Source of the DNA: Actinomucor elegans
Taxonomy: Eukaryota; Mucoromycota; Mucoromycetes; Mucorales; Mucoraceae
DNA: 64,000 nt
Assembly: GCA_026027325.1 (NCBI GenBank)
Contig: JAMSLZ010000002.1
Location: 186,001 to 250,000 of the forward strand
Direction of reading: 5' to 3'
Part shown: positions 13,105 through 24,102 of the stretch, one piece after another
How positions within the stretch are numbered: the first letter of the stretch is position 1
Layout: every line of letters begins with the position of its first letter
Translations under genes and position numbers: made by a program
The notes under the pieces: model-generated
Seen by the model: the letters and a program-made list of their open reading frames with translations, nothing else
What the model was told of the DNA's origin: nothing
The model's database searches: none

Positions 13105-13293
13105 AAGAGAAAGCAGCAGCATCAGCAGCAGCAGTATACTCTGAATTACCGTCAGCAGCAGCATCATCAACAACAACAACAACAGCAGCAGCAGCAGCAG
13201 CAGCAGCATCAACAGCAGCAGCATCAGCAGCAGCAGCAGCAGCAGCAGCAGCAAGAACAGCACATGTATCGTAGAGCTAGTGGTCCAAACTAA
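10804..13293 (+). CDS. FAR1-type DNA-binding protein with polyglutamine tail
   Basis: Five exons (10804-10893, 10946-11071, 11123-11794, 11862-12756, 12812-13293) join without frame breaks to 754 residues. Residues about 31-135 form a FAR1/WRKY-GCM1-type domain: a FSSNSEAIAFCRDL helix, GFTV, then Cys in VYCSREG, Cys in QRCECRWRI and the HNH that closes the zinc site. This domain is shared by Mutator-like transposases and by transcription factors derived from them; no transposase catalytic core follows here, so it is probably a regulator. The rest is low complexity: Ser-rich blocks, an Ala tract, and from about residue 550 long Gln runs broken by His. Exon 4 carries a motif (PKGFLAVPIPEHIL) that looks conserved but that I cannot name. 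The target genes are unknown. Confidence 0.8.
13072..13260 (+). repeat. CAG/CAA trinucleotide repeat coding polyglutamine
   Basis: Uninterrupted CAG blocks alternate with CAA and CAT codons in the last exon of the FAR1-type gene, giving Gln runs broken by His. Mixed codons suggest selection for the peptide as well as slippage. The antisense frame encodes polyleucine and is not a gene. Confidence 0.95.
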
Positions 13294-15572
13294 ACAAAAT
13301 CCTTTTTATTAATCTTTTAATATACTAATATTTAAACTTATTATATACTACTACGACTCCAAGAATGGATAGATTTTACGCGTCTTTTATCCCTTGTTCC
13401 ATCACAATTCTTTTCTTTATACGCTCTTTTTATCAAAAAACGCGCTTTAATATGTATATGACGCTTCTTGTAAGAAGCTCTCTCTCCCTCTCTCTCTCTC
13501 TCTCTTTCTCTTTCTCTTTTTTTTTTATGATATGTAAAAAAGAATAAAAACAATGATTAATTCTATTATCACGGTGGTCTGATCATTACAATTGGTCATA
13601 GCATCACTTGGTCAGGCTAGTATTTTTTGTGTGTTTTTCATGAGGCCTTGTGTATCAACTGTAATTCTAGAATACCGCATATTAATTTTTGTTACGTGAT
13701 TTTTTCAATGGGCATCTTAGCAAAAAGTATCTGACTCGAAACAAAGTTTTACGGGTACGGTCGACCGGGAAGCTAAGCACAACTTTTATAAATTTCTGAC
13801 AGATTTCAAAAAGGTAAACCGATCAGTTCACACACACTCATTCACACCTAGTTGCACGAGGTTCACTTGTACCTTTTTTAAAGTAGCGATTTGGTACCTT
13901 AAAACTACAAATTTGTGTAAATTTCGGTACCCTAGCGCCCACGCGCACATTCCCTTTCTAACTGTAATTATAAAATTTATTGTCTTGTGGTATTTTTTTT
14001 TTTTAAAAAAAAGCAAACAAAAAAAAAATAAAATAAAATAAAAAAAAAAAAAAAAATAAAAATAAAAATCAGCACTATATCAGCCAATGAAAGCATTCGT
14101 GAGTCATGCAAAAAAAATTTCTTTACTGCATTAGCTCCAAAGCTGCTTGTGAATTCCATTTCTTATTACTATTCATGGCATCATCCGGGCAATTCACATT
14201 TTTTTTTTTTTGTTCTGAGTTAGGTAATTGTAGATCAAAGTTTTCAATTGGACATGTTGCAGAAGATTTGTCGGTACAAAAAAAAAAAAAAAAAAAAAAA
14301 ACGTGATTTGGTAAAAGCTGGGAAAATCAAATCGAATCAAAAAAAACTTTTTCCTTCTCAATCCCTTTCAGTCAATTTAAATTTGTTATTGCTTTCGATT
14401 AAAGAATGGCACGATTTTTTTGTATCGAATATCCTTTAAAACCTTAAAAGACGAAATCTTAAGATTCGCAATTATCTGTTACACCAACAAAAACTGCAAT
14501 TCCTTCTTCTAGAATAAATCTCTATTGCCAAATGCAGTACAAACTCGCCTGTTATAAGATCTAAAAGTGAAACAATATATTATTGGACACATTGACTTGC
14601 TTAAAGGACAGAAATCGAGTAATTGGTATTTGAGAAGCCACACTGTATCGATCAAGAAGTTTTTTTTATCCGTTACCTTGAGCGTGTCTTGGACCCAATA
14701 TGCATATAGCCCTAGTCTTTATCCCTATAGAAAAAAAGACACTATTCCTGACTGACTATCATTCATTTTTTTTTTTAAAAAAAGGGAAACCCAGTTATTT
14801 CGGTCATTAGCTCAATTAAATGTGTACGAAAACTGGCCCCTTTATTTTTTAAAAGTAATGCTCGCACTCTGGAATTGAATTTTATATAATTTACAATCAT
14901 TCATTAACTTGTATAATTTATTCACCTTATTGCACTTGAGTAAAAGGTTTAGTAAATACACCCATTCATTTCAAACATGACATGCGGATCAAATGTGCCA
15001 AAAGATCAAGATCAGCCAAGAGATTCATTGATTTGCTATGATTAGATTAATAAAAATGAATGCAATTTAGAGCAATTCGCTAATCTAGGTTATACACATA
15101 GTAATATTGTTAAATAGCATTTCTAAATTACAACCATTTTTTTTTTAATTTGATCCATAGCAAATCAATGAATCTCTTAGCAGATCTTGATCCTTTGCCA
15201 TGTTTTAAATAAGCTGTAAATTATATAAAATCTAGTTCTAGAGTGTGAGGCCATTGTTGTCCCAATCAATGCATCTAGTTAATACTTAATATCCAGAATG
15301 AGCTACTACGAAAGTTGATTTATCTGAAGAATTTTACGAATACAGGTGCCGTGCCCTTAGAACTTTGGTCACAAGTTTGCGATCCATGAGTACTAATATA
15401 GCATAAAAGTCAAACAGTTATTTTTACCTGTAAAGAGTGAACATTATATACATACCTAGCATTAAGAGGCACTACTGCTAAAGATATCAATAAGATGGAT
15501 AATCGATATCCATCATCAAATTTATTCATATTAAAAATCCTATTTATACATATTATTATAGAACAAAGTAAC
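13294..15572. other. Spacer between convergent genes; one long inverted repeat
   Basis: No gene supported. It contains a TC microsatellite (about 13480-13520), A/T-rich runs at 13990-14060, an A22-type run at 14279-14300, and the inverted repeat at 14997-15199. The FAR1-type gene and the permease converge on this spacer. Confidence 0.6.
14997..15199. repeat. Long inverted repeat (hairpin element)
   Basis: The left arm (14997-15045) and right arm (15150-15199) are reverse complements over about 49 bases with a perfect 23-base core (15018-15040 against 15156-15178). Weaker complementarity continues both outward (AAACATG) and into the 104-base loop (GCAATTTAGA against TAATTTAGAA). It may be a foldback MITE or the source of a hairpin RNA. 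No clear target duplication is visible. Confidence 0.8.
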
Positions 15573-17704
15573 CTAGGTAGAGCCTTCTCCATCATAGCCT
15601 TGTTCAGATTGGATAACCTTTACATCTTCAGGTTTCACAGCGCGTCCACTTCGATCTTCTGCGAGATCTTCTCCGAAATCTTTGTTGCGTTCTTCCTTTC
15701 CAACCAGGGCTGATAGAGAAAGCAGGTATTAATACAAAGCCAAACCTCAAAACAAAATAAAGATTATAGTTACCTGTGATTAATAATCCAGCGCATACAC
15801 AGCCCATAAAAATAGCTTGAGTTAAGCCATAGTCGGCAATAGGGTGTCCTTTAGCGTTTAACTTGAAGCTGCCATCTTCGTTGCGCAGAGGATATCTTTC
15901 ACCAATAGTCGCTTCAATTTGACTGGATGCGGCACTAATCTATTATTCAACAAAAGGTTACTCCCAACTTCATTATTGTTCAAATTAAGCGTTTATACTA
16001 ACAAGATTACCCAGCTGATACGCAAGGCCCGGAATCAGACCTCTGAAAGAAGAAGGGGATAACTCATTAATATGAGCAGGAATAACACTAATAAAAAGAA
16101 ACGATGGTTATTGTTCGGCTTTTTGCATTAAAGTGAATGAGTTTACCCCCAAGCACCTTGAACAAAAAATTGCATCACAAAAGCACCAAATGTTAGCGAA
16201 TGATAGTCGGGTGCATAGACCCACAAAGGAATAAAAGCCCCTGCGCAAATTGCGCATACTGCCAAGATAAATCGACGGCCCAAATAATTGGACAAGTAAC
16301 CAAAAATTGTACCACCACAAATTGCACCAACATTCATCACTACACTTGTTACAGTCTGTTGCGCGGTGGTGTAACCCAACTGGGCAGTTAAAAACGTAGG
16401 ATACAAATCTTGCGATCCGTGCGAGAAAAAGTTCATGAAAGCCATCAATATAACCATGTATATCATACGTAACCAGTGATTGCGCACAGCTAGCTTGATT
16501 TCTGTCATTAGCGATCTACCCAAAATCTTGCGCGCTTCCTTTTGTTTCTCAAAAGTTTCAGATTCAGGCACCCAGAATCGAATCACTATCGCAAGGAGCG
16601 CGAAGCCAGCACCAATCCAGAATAGCACTCGCCATGATTGACCTGTTTCAACCACTGCAAAGTTCACTAATGAAGCCAAGAGGTATCCGCACGCGTAACC
16701 TTCTTGATAAATTCCAGAAAATAAGCCTCGTGCCTCAATAGGAAGCGCTTCCAGTGCTAAACTGGCACCTAGTCCCTATACAAAAAAAAAAAAAAAAAAA
16801 AATTAGGTTTTTTATATTGTGTATTGCGGGTTTGTTTTACCCATTCACCACCCATGGCAATACCAAATAAGGCTCGGAGTGCAATAAAGGTCTGAAGATT
16901 AGGTGCGAACCCACTAGCCATATTGATAAGAGAAAATAAAACAATATCAATCATGAGAGGCCAGCGACGCCCATACTTGTCAGCTAGAGCACTACAATGA
17001 AACATAATGTCTGAATAATTATAACTAGATGCGACCAAAGTATCACATACCCAAATATCAAAGCACCAATCGGACGCAGCATCTATGCGCATAGAGAAAA
17101 AAAAAAATATTAGGCGGGATTTCCTTTGTGCGGGGAAACACAAAATATCTCAACATACCAAAGTTGTAGTAATTGCACCTAATTTGGTTATAAAGTTAGA
17201 TAATGTGGTATAAAGCGCTTCAAAAGGAAGAATACGTTACTTGTCACATCAGAAGGCTGAACACCGTAAGTTTCAGCTATTCCCATGGTATTATTAGTAG
17301 CTAGCCTTTATTTATATATACAGCAACCTCAGCTTTACCTATACGAGTAGCAGACAGAGAAACAGAAAAGAAATCAAAGGCATCTAGAGTCCAACCGAAA
17401 AAAGCTACGTAGCCATTCAATCAGTATTGGTTTACTGTGTTATGTATAAAAGCCTCTTACCTGCAGCAAATGTAATCCTTTGGGCGTTTGTCAAGTTGGT
17501 TAATAAATGCCATGCGTTGTGGGTCTTTTCAGGTTTAGAATAGATAGAATTCTTGAAGCGAATGAATATATTCTTTTTCTTTTCTTGCTTTTCCTCATAT
17601 TGCTCAAAGCTCAGATCCTCACCATTGTCTAGGTCTTTAGGACGGACGGTCTCTACCTGTTCCACTTCACCGATGTTTTTGTTAGAAGTATCTTTATAAA
17701 CCAT
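15573..17704 (-). CDS. JEN1: JEN1-like monocarboxylate/proton symporter
   Basis: Ten exons (17704-17461, 17404-17339, 17276-17241, 17178-17159, 17082-17051, 16991-16841, 16775-16147, 16087-16003, 15939-15774, 15709-15573) give a 521-residue major-facilitator protein. The signature of JEN permeases, N-x-x-S-H-x-S-Q-D-x-x-x-T, is present as [13 protein letters not shown], and [17 protein letters not shown] marks the first membrane segment. Other typical pieces are [23 protein letters not shown] and [20 protein letters not shown]. The family imports lactate, pyruvate or dicarboxylates with protons across the plasma membrane. The N- and C-termini are hydrophilic and charged; the Lys-rich tail may be the ubiquitination region used for endocytosis. 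One exon is only 20 bases and another 32. Substrate choice cannot be read from the sequence. Confidence 0.92.
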
Positions 17705-20700
17705 AACAAAGAAATATAGTATATAGAAAGAAAGAGGGAAAAATGTTGATCAGCAAGGGCGATATATGTATATATAAACAAATTTTCCTGTTTGAACCAA
17801 TTTGTACACAATAAAGCGAGAGATTGTCCTGTGCTACTAAAACCCGTTGCATATCTCAGAACAATCTGGTTTTCCCCACACTTTGAACCTTTTAAGCTCG
17901 GTAGAGACCGATAACGTACTTGAATGATCATCAGTTGAATCATCAATTTTACAGTTTCCAAATGGGTGCAACGGAGTCTCAGAGTTGAGCTTTGCGTAGT
18001 ATCTGCATATTCATACAAACCCTTCTCTCATTGCTACACAAACTAACACTTTACCGCTTCATCCTTGGTTTTCCTTTTGATGTGAATATTCACACTCTCG
18101 GTTAAAGTTCAAGATAGTACCGTATGCCGCCTAGGAGAATTCAAATCATCAGATATCAAAAACTCCTATTAGTCGCTTTTTTAAGCCAATAAAGATTGTT
18201 TATAGCTAGTGTAAATGATTCAAGTGAGAACAAAGCGATTTGTAGTGTATGACCATTAACTACATGGATATAAAAATAATGAGATCATGAAGCGTATTAC
18301 AGATGTGTCACTGTCATGCTAAGAACTGTAATGTCTCGCCCCAGAAGTCCGAACAATGTCTTTTGATAATAGCATAGTAATATATGCAGCCAATTCTAAG
18401 CTGTCAGGATCAACTAACGAAAAAAAAATCTCTTTACAAGAAAGCGACTTCAGTTGGACAGGCTTTATTAAATGGCAGGTAAAGTGGCTGAGAAGCTGTG
18501 TTCTTTGTAGTGCCAAGTTGACACAATGTGATGAAGACAAGTTTCGTGCTTGATTCAATCAGCGTGGTTGTTATGTCAAGCATATTGATCCAAGAGATAT
18601 ATTAACTGTATGTACTGATTTATAAGAAACGAATTTACATTCTAACACAACGCGTGCTTTTAGGTAAAAAAAAAAAAAACGCGGTGTATGTTTTTATAAT
18701 TTCAGCCTATTTGGTAACAAATATTATCTACTGCTGTTCATTCTTCTTTGTATATATCACATAAGCTTTGTTATTCGTTTTACTGACAATTAAGAGTTCT
18801 TATGCAAGCTGGATGTACATGCAGCTGGCTCCCACCTTTTAAACTAACCAACTAGGAAAACTCCATATCGCTTAATACAGTATACTTCCATAACTAGTCG
18901 ATAAAGAAAGGATACCAACTATCACAAGGACAAACTGTAACCCCATTCCAATTCAACAACATATTTAAACTTTATCGAATGTTCACTGTATAGCAGAGCA
19001 ATCTCCTAAACCATTTACCGCCTAGAGAGTCAAATTATATATGTAATACAAAAGGTATCGTGTGTGTATCAAATCATTCTGACTGGGACGAATGTGCTAT
19101 TTGGAATAGTATCTATAAATCTGGCTATACTGATATTATAAAACATGTAGGGTCAATTTTTCAGCATGGCATCAATTTCTATTGACTAAAAAAAATTTTT
19201 TTTTTTTGTTAGTGCATTTTAATGCTAGTATAATAAAAGTGGTATGATGTGATCTAAGATCGTTTTAATGAACAATAAGATGATAGTTTACCATTGAGAA
19301 CATGTGTAACCTGTCTTATTAGATGGTTTACCATGTAAAATATGGATAGGAGCACCTTAATGGAGTATCAGGCGAGATTTTGTAGTGATTGCCGCAGTGC
19401 ATCATACACAGGAGGATCGTCTTTATCAGTTTGATGATCATATCTCCCAATATAAACTAAACTTAGGTGAGACTTAAGATCTTCCAGTCGCAATTATATG
19501 AATACAGTAACATTTCTAGGTGTATTATGCTCATCATGTACAATGAGTTTTGCCTATTGATTACTAGAAAAGGTTGTGTGACGTAAATGACAAAGATGAG
19601 ACAATACTTGTTTATTCATATAGCATCAGAAGACAAACGTTCTCAACCAAAAAAGCCCTCATGATAAAACACAGTGACTACAAGGATGCTGTAGCACCAA
19701 GAGAATGAAATTTGAGTTGAAGAAGTAACCTTAAAATGTATACCAATAGTCATGCATTTAAAGAACATTATTGCATTCCCTGGAATAAGCTATAGTCATC
19801 CATTAAACTGAGAAGGAAGTTTGTGTGGAATTAAATGATCCACTTTGGAAGCGTTCAGCAACATCTAAACGAAATGACATCGTAATTGAGAAGAATAAAA
19901 TTCTACTGGTGATTCATGTCTTTGTACAGACAGAAACACCCAGTATTAGGTACGCAATAGCTCACTGGAGTCCTTCAGAATTTTTGTTCCTTAGATAGTT
20001 TGGTAATCTCGATGACAAATTAATCTAAACCAAACTTACAATAGTCTAGTCTGAGTAAAAGAGCAATGAACATAATCACAGTGATAGATCTTCTTAATCA
20101 TATACACCCATAGAATCAGTAGTAACTAGCAAAATACGTTCCAAAAATAACAACAGTTTTCATATGGAAAAAAAAATACTTATTGTATATAAAACAGATG
20201 TAATTCCTCCAAAATATCAGTCAGGTATGCGAGTTTTAGAGAAGTGATGCATTAATCAGCTCTTTTAAAGATTTTAATATACATAGTGATAAGTTCTAGT
20301 CATGCGCTGATACTTAAAGGTGCAATACGTTCTGAATATTATTATTTAATGAACAGAACAAGCTCATATACTAACCCAAAATTTGGAGCGATGTCCTAGC
20401 AAATTTGATGACCAATGCGCAATTAATTATCACCATGTTTCAAGTAATCTAGCCCTACTACTACATGTGTGTCATGGCCATACCATCTATTCCTTGATTG
20501 CATGGCGCTGCCAAGGCTGATATCCTTTAACTAATAGCATCACTGCCTATAGTCGAATATGTAGATAATGATAGACTAGATAATGATTTGATTTAACTAA
20601 ATACCCTATCCATTTAATACAAAAACAAAAGCTTACTGAACAAAAGTTCATATAGGTTCTGCTGTTCGTTTTGAGCATGAAATATGTACTTATCAAGAGC

Positions 20701-22124
20701 AACATTAGGCAGAGATCGGTTGAAAAATTTCAGATATTTTTTTTTTTTTTTTTTTGTGTATGATAACCTTGTCATGAATCGTTAAATGAAATAATGTACT
20801 GCTAAAGTTAATATGTCGCATAGTGGTTGTATTTTGGTTAAGTAAAGACTTCAGTGAGTTCAGTATCGTTTGGTGCTATGTAATAATTGCCAGGTGTAAT
20901 GAGAAGTCACGATAGGATGAGAGATCATTAGTACAAGAAGCAGATATCAGAAAAATGAACATATTTTAAAGCCAATCTTTAAAACATCTCTATGACTTAC
21001 AAGCTGCCGTTTTGTATGGTAGTACATATCGCTCGTATTTATGCTTTAAAGACAGAATCTAAGTTGTAAATACTATTAAAATTCGTGTTCCAGACAACAA
21101 GTATCAGTTAGATGCAGACACAGAAACTACAAAGGGCTCGTAATTGGTAATGCCATTGCTATTAAAAATATCGCAAATCAACAGAAGAGCTCTTCTAGCT
21201 TTTTTTTAATTATACAATAAAATGTAGACTCACAGACTGTGCCCTTTTAGGAATATCAATAATACATACATATACAGTTATAATGCTTGTAGCTGTAGTA
21301 GTTTTGAGCATCTAAAGTAATAATCAAGAGATAATAGGAATAAAATCGCGTAGAATGTAGGATTGTATTTTATTGTACAAGCTAAAAAGAAAGGCCAAGA
21401 ACTCTCTATTGCACAGACTGAGATATATTTAAATACTACATGACTGAATGCCAAAATGGCTTAATTGATATCTTGCTAAACTGTAATAGGCACCATCAAA
21501 ATATCAAGTAAATAAGATTATATGCGTATTATACTGCAAAAACCGTCAGAACGAATGTATAGGTACTACAACTTTAGGCATTTGTATTTATATAAGTATT
21601 TGAAGACTAAGAGCACTCTATTGTTTATACTATAGTGATTCTATTCTCTTTGCTTACATAAGCATGTTTACAGCTAAGAATTTGAACCTGAAATGATGTC
21701 TTCGCTGATACAGTGCTTCATTTTGGACATGGGTGACATTACTCAGACGCCATATCAAACTGAGATATAATCAAATGCTCTAGAATTAAAAGCATCATGT
21801 ATAAAATATATAATTTTGCAGTAATTCAATGCGAATGTGGAACAGTAAGTAAATGTAATACTAATTGGAGATTTGGTAAGTAATCTCGAATATTATTAGA
21901 TCCAGGATACAAGTAATGTATATTATTTACTAATAAAGGATAAATGGTACTATACTTTTGTAAACTCATTTTTCCAATGATTATAATATATGTAACAGTT
22001 CATTCTGTATATGCTCATCAGATTTGGCATTAAATCTAGACCAGTTAGAGATCTAGAGATGTAAAAAATGTACCAAAAACAACTTCATTTCCGAAAAAAA
22101 AGGGCTTAGGTTCAATTATTCAGA

Positions 22125-22163
<39 letters not shown>

Positions 22164-22795
22164 GTAAATAATGTTCGCAACGTTTTATATAGAGATATCG
22201 CATGCTAATAACACTAATTTACAATAGAAATATATGCAATACGTTTTTGTCAAATTTTATTGCTCAAGCTATGATAGAGTTTCTAAAACATCCAATGTGT
22301 TGCCTACTATCAAAAATAGCTCCTTGAATTCAAGAGAATAGCCAATGATCATTAAAAATGGGGTCAAATGTTAATGCCACCAAAAAATTACTGAATTTAA
22401 GCGAAACTCTAGAATCGTTTATAAAACCCGCATCCAATTACTTTCGAGAAAGCGTTTCACTGATACACATTTAATTAGTCACTTTGTTCAAGTCTATGAG
22501 CTGAAATCTCGGAACATGTACTAGATATAAGCGACTTCACGAGGTGGATATATTCAGATACTGATAGAGTTTTATAATTTCTCCTATTATCTCTAAAAAT
22601 CCAAAATTAGTTACTATCTTTTTAGTGGAGTTTTCCATGATGATGCTATTATTTCTGCAATCGTATTCAATGGCTTAGTTCTAGAGCTTCCTACTTTAAA
22701 ATCCGATTATTTATTTGCTCGCCCTGGACCTTTTTTATTTTAATATTGTATTGTATTCGTATTCTTCCCAACAGCAGCAATTTACAACTAGCAAA
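17705..22795. other. Five-kilobase gene desert with diverged repeats
   Basis: I find no supportable gene. Small frames around 18319-18558 on both strands have no splice context or recognised domain. From about 20.6 to 22.1 kb, faded repeat copies recur at roughly 200-220 base steps, with pieces at 20669, 20868, 21080, 21301, 21720 and 22000. A T34 run is at 22129-22162. The spacer separates the divergent permease and zinc-finger genes, so both promoters lie at its ends. Confidence 0.55.
20669..22070 (+). repeat. Diverged tandem-like repeat copies (about 200 base spacing)
   Basis: A copy at 20669-20732 reads TTTTGAGCATG, AACATTA, GATCGGTTGAAAAATTTC, in the same order and spacing as the copy at 1271-1332. 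Later copies at about 20868 (ending GGATGAGAGATCATTAG), 21301 (TTTTGAGCAT), 21720 (CATTTTGGACATG) and 22041 (CAGTTAGAGATCTAG) are progressively weaker. Confidence 0.5.
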
Positions 22796-23617
22796 ATGTC
22801 ATCTTTACTCAGTTTCCAACTTGGCCAGCAGCAGAGAATGGAGAAAGAGAATAGCAGCAGTGGAGGTTTACCTTCTCCACCCAACTCATTTTGCGGAGAG
22901 GACTCATCTTCTGCGTCTTCGTCTTCAACTACTACTACTACCACTACCACTACTGTTGCTGGGACTGATATGAATCCAACCATTCTCATTAGTGAACAAC
23001 AGCCAGCAAAGTCGGTACAAAATCTATTAATGAATCGTAGAGATTCACTTCAAACTGTATTTAATGATATGACTATAAAAGATTACTCGACTTCTCTACC
23101 TGAAAACTATACAATTGATCATTCAACTATTAGAAAAACACCGATAGCCACAGCTACTGCTGCAGCTACCGGGGGATTGACGATACGTAATAATAATCGT
23201 CGACAATCTGAAGTTGGCAATATGGTTCTATCTTCCTCGGGTCGAAGAAAGAGTAGCTATACGAGCCGTGGTCTTTCTGAATCGTTTAGTGGGCAATACC
23301 GGTGTAACGACTGTGGAAAATCTTACAAACATCCCAACTGTTTGCAAAAGCATCGTTGGGAACACTCTGAAGAGTGGGAAATCACCAAGAACCTGCCCTT
23401 GACGAAGCATCAGCAAGTTCAAATGCTTGAAGCTGCTGCTATTTTAGTTGGCATGGATCGTAGAATTATAGTAGAACAAAAGAAGCCGGCTATTGATAAA
23501 GATCCAGTAGAAGAAGAAAATGAATCCATTATCATTGATGACGAAGAAGACGAAGATTCAGATAAGATCTCTATCGGTTCCAATGACTCTTTGGGTATCT
23601 TTATGGATGATCTTTAA
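22796..23617 (+). CDS. Single C2H2 zinc-finger protein
   Basis: An intronless frame of 273 residues. The start is the ATG at 22796; the frame is open further upstream but has no earlier ATG. One C2H2 finger (C-x2-C-x12-H-x3-H, with CGKSYKHPNCLQKH inside) spans residues about 167-187. It is followed by KHQQVQMLEAAAILV, a block that I recall as conserved after this finger in fungal proteins and that may extend the DNA-binding or a protein-contact surface. The N-terminal third is Ser/Thr-rich and low complexity, and the C-terminus is strongly acidic (EEENESIIIDDEEDED), which could act as an activation region. The role is probably transcriptional; the target is unknown. Confidence 0.8.
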   Translation: MSSLLSFQLGQQQRMEKENSSSGGLPSPPNSFCGEDSSSASSSSTTTTTTTTTVAGTDMNPTILISEQQPAKSVQNLLMNRRDSLQTVFNDMTIKDYSTSLPENYTIDHSTIRKTPIATATAAATGGLTIRNNNRRQSEVGNMVLSSSGRRKSSYTSRGLSESFSGQYRCNDCGKSYKHPNCLQKHRWEHSEEWEITKNLPLTKHQQVQMLEAAAILVGMDRRIIVEQKKPAIDKDPVEEENESIIIDDEEDEDSDKISIGSNDSLGIFMDDL

Positions 23618-24102
23618 TAAAGAAAGACTCCTATTCTTTATCTTATTATTGTCTTTATAACTATACTACACGCTTATTACACTACTACTACAACTACAGC
23701 TACTACTATTATTATTTCAACCACAACCAACTATTCTTTACTGTATATAACATTTCCTTATTCCTATTGTCAAATAAACACTCTCTTATTCAAATATGTA
23801 TAAAGATCAACTGGGTTATATTGTATAATAGTTGTTAGCATGTTGTATCCTGTTACTGTTCAATCAAGTCTAATACCTGTTATATAGACAAGTTGCTCTA
23901 TGAGTGGTGTCAGATCATCCTAACAGTAGTAGCTGTCGCTAATTTTATCTATAAATGCCAGACCCACAGGCATCGCTTGCACTAAAAGGAACAGTTTGAT
24001 TGCAAAGTCAACAGAGCTTGCAATCAATCATTATTATACGCGTATTACTGTTTATTCTATTAATTACATTGATACTATCTAAATACAACTGTCTATAATA
24101 TA
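23618..24102. other. Shared 3' region of two convergent genes
   Basis: AT-rich stretch between the zinc-finger gene and URB1 that should hold both 3' ends. It includes a CTA/CTT-rich patch at about 23660-23720. No gene seen. Confidence 0.6.

Noticed and set aside
13069..13263. Minus-strand polyleucine frame
   Set aside because: Antisense of the CAG/CAA tract; no gene context.
18319..18558. Overlapping small frames on both strands
   Set aside because: No recognised domain and no adjacent exons; equal length on both strands suggests chance.
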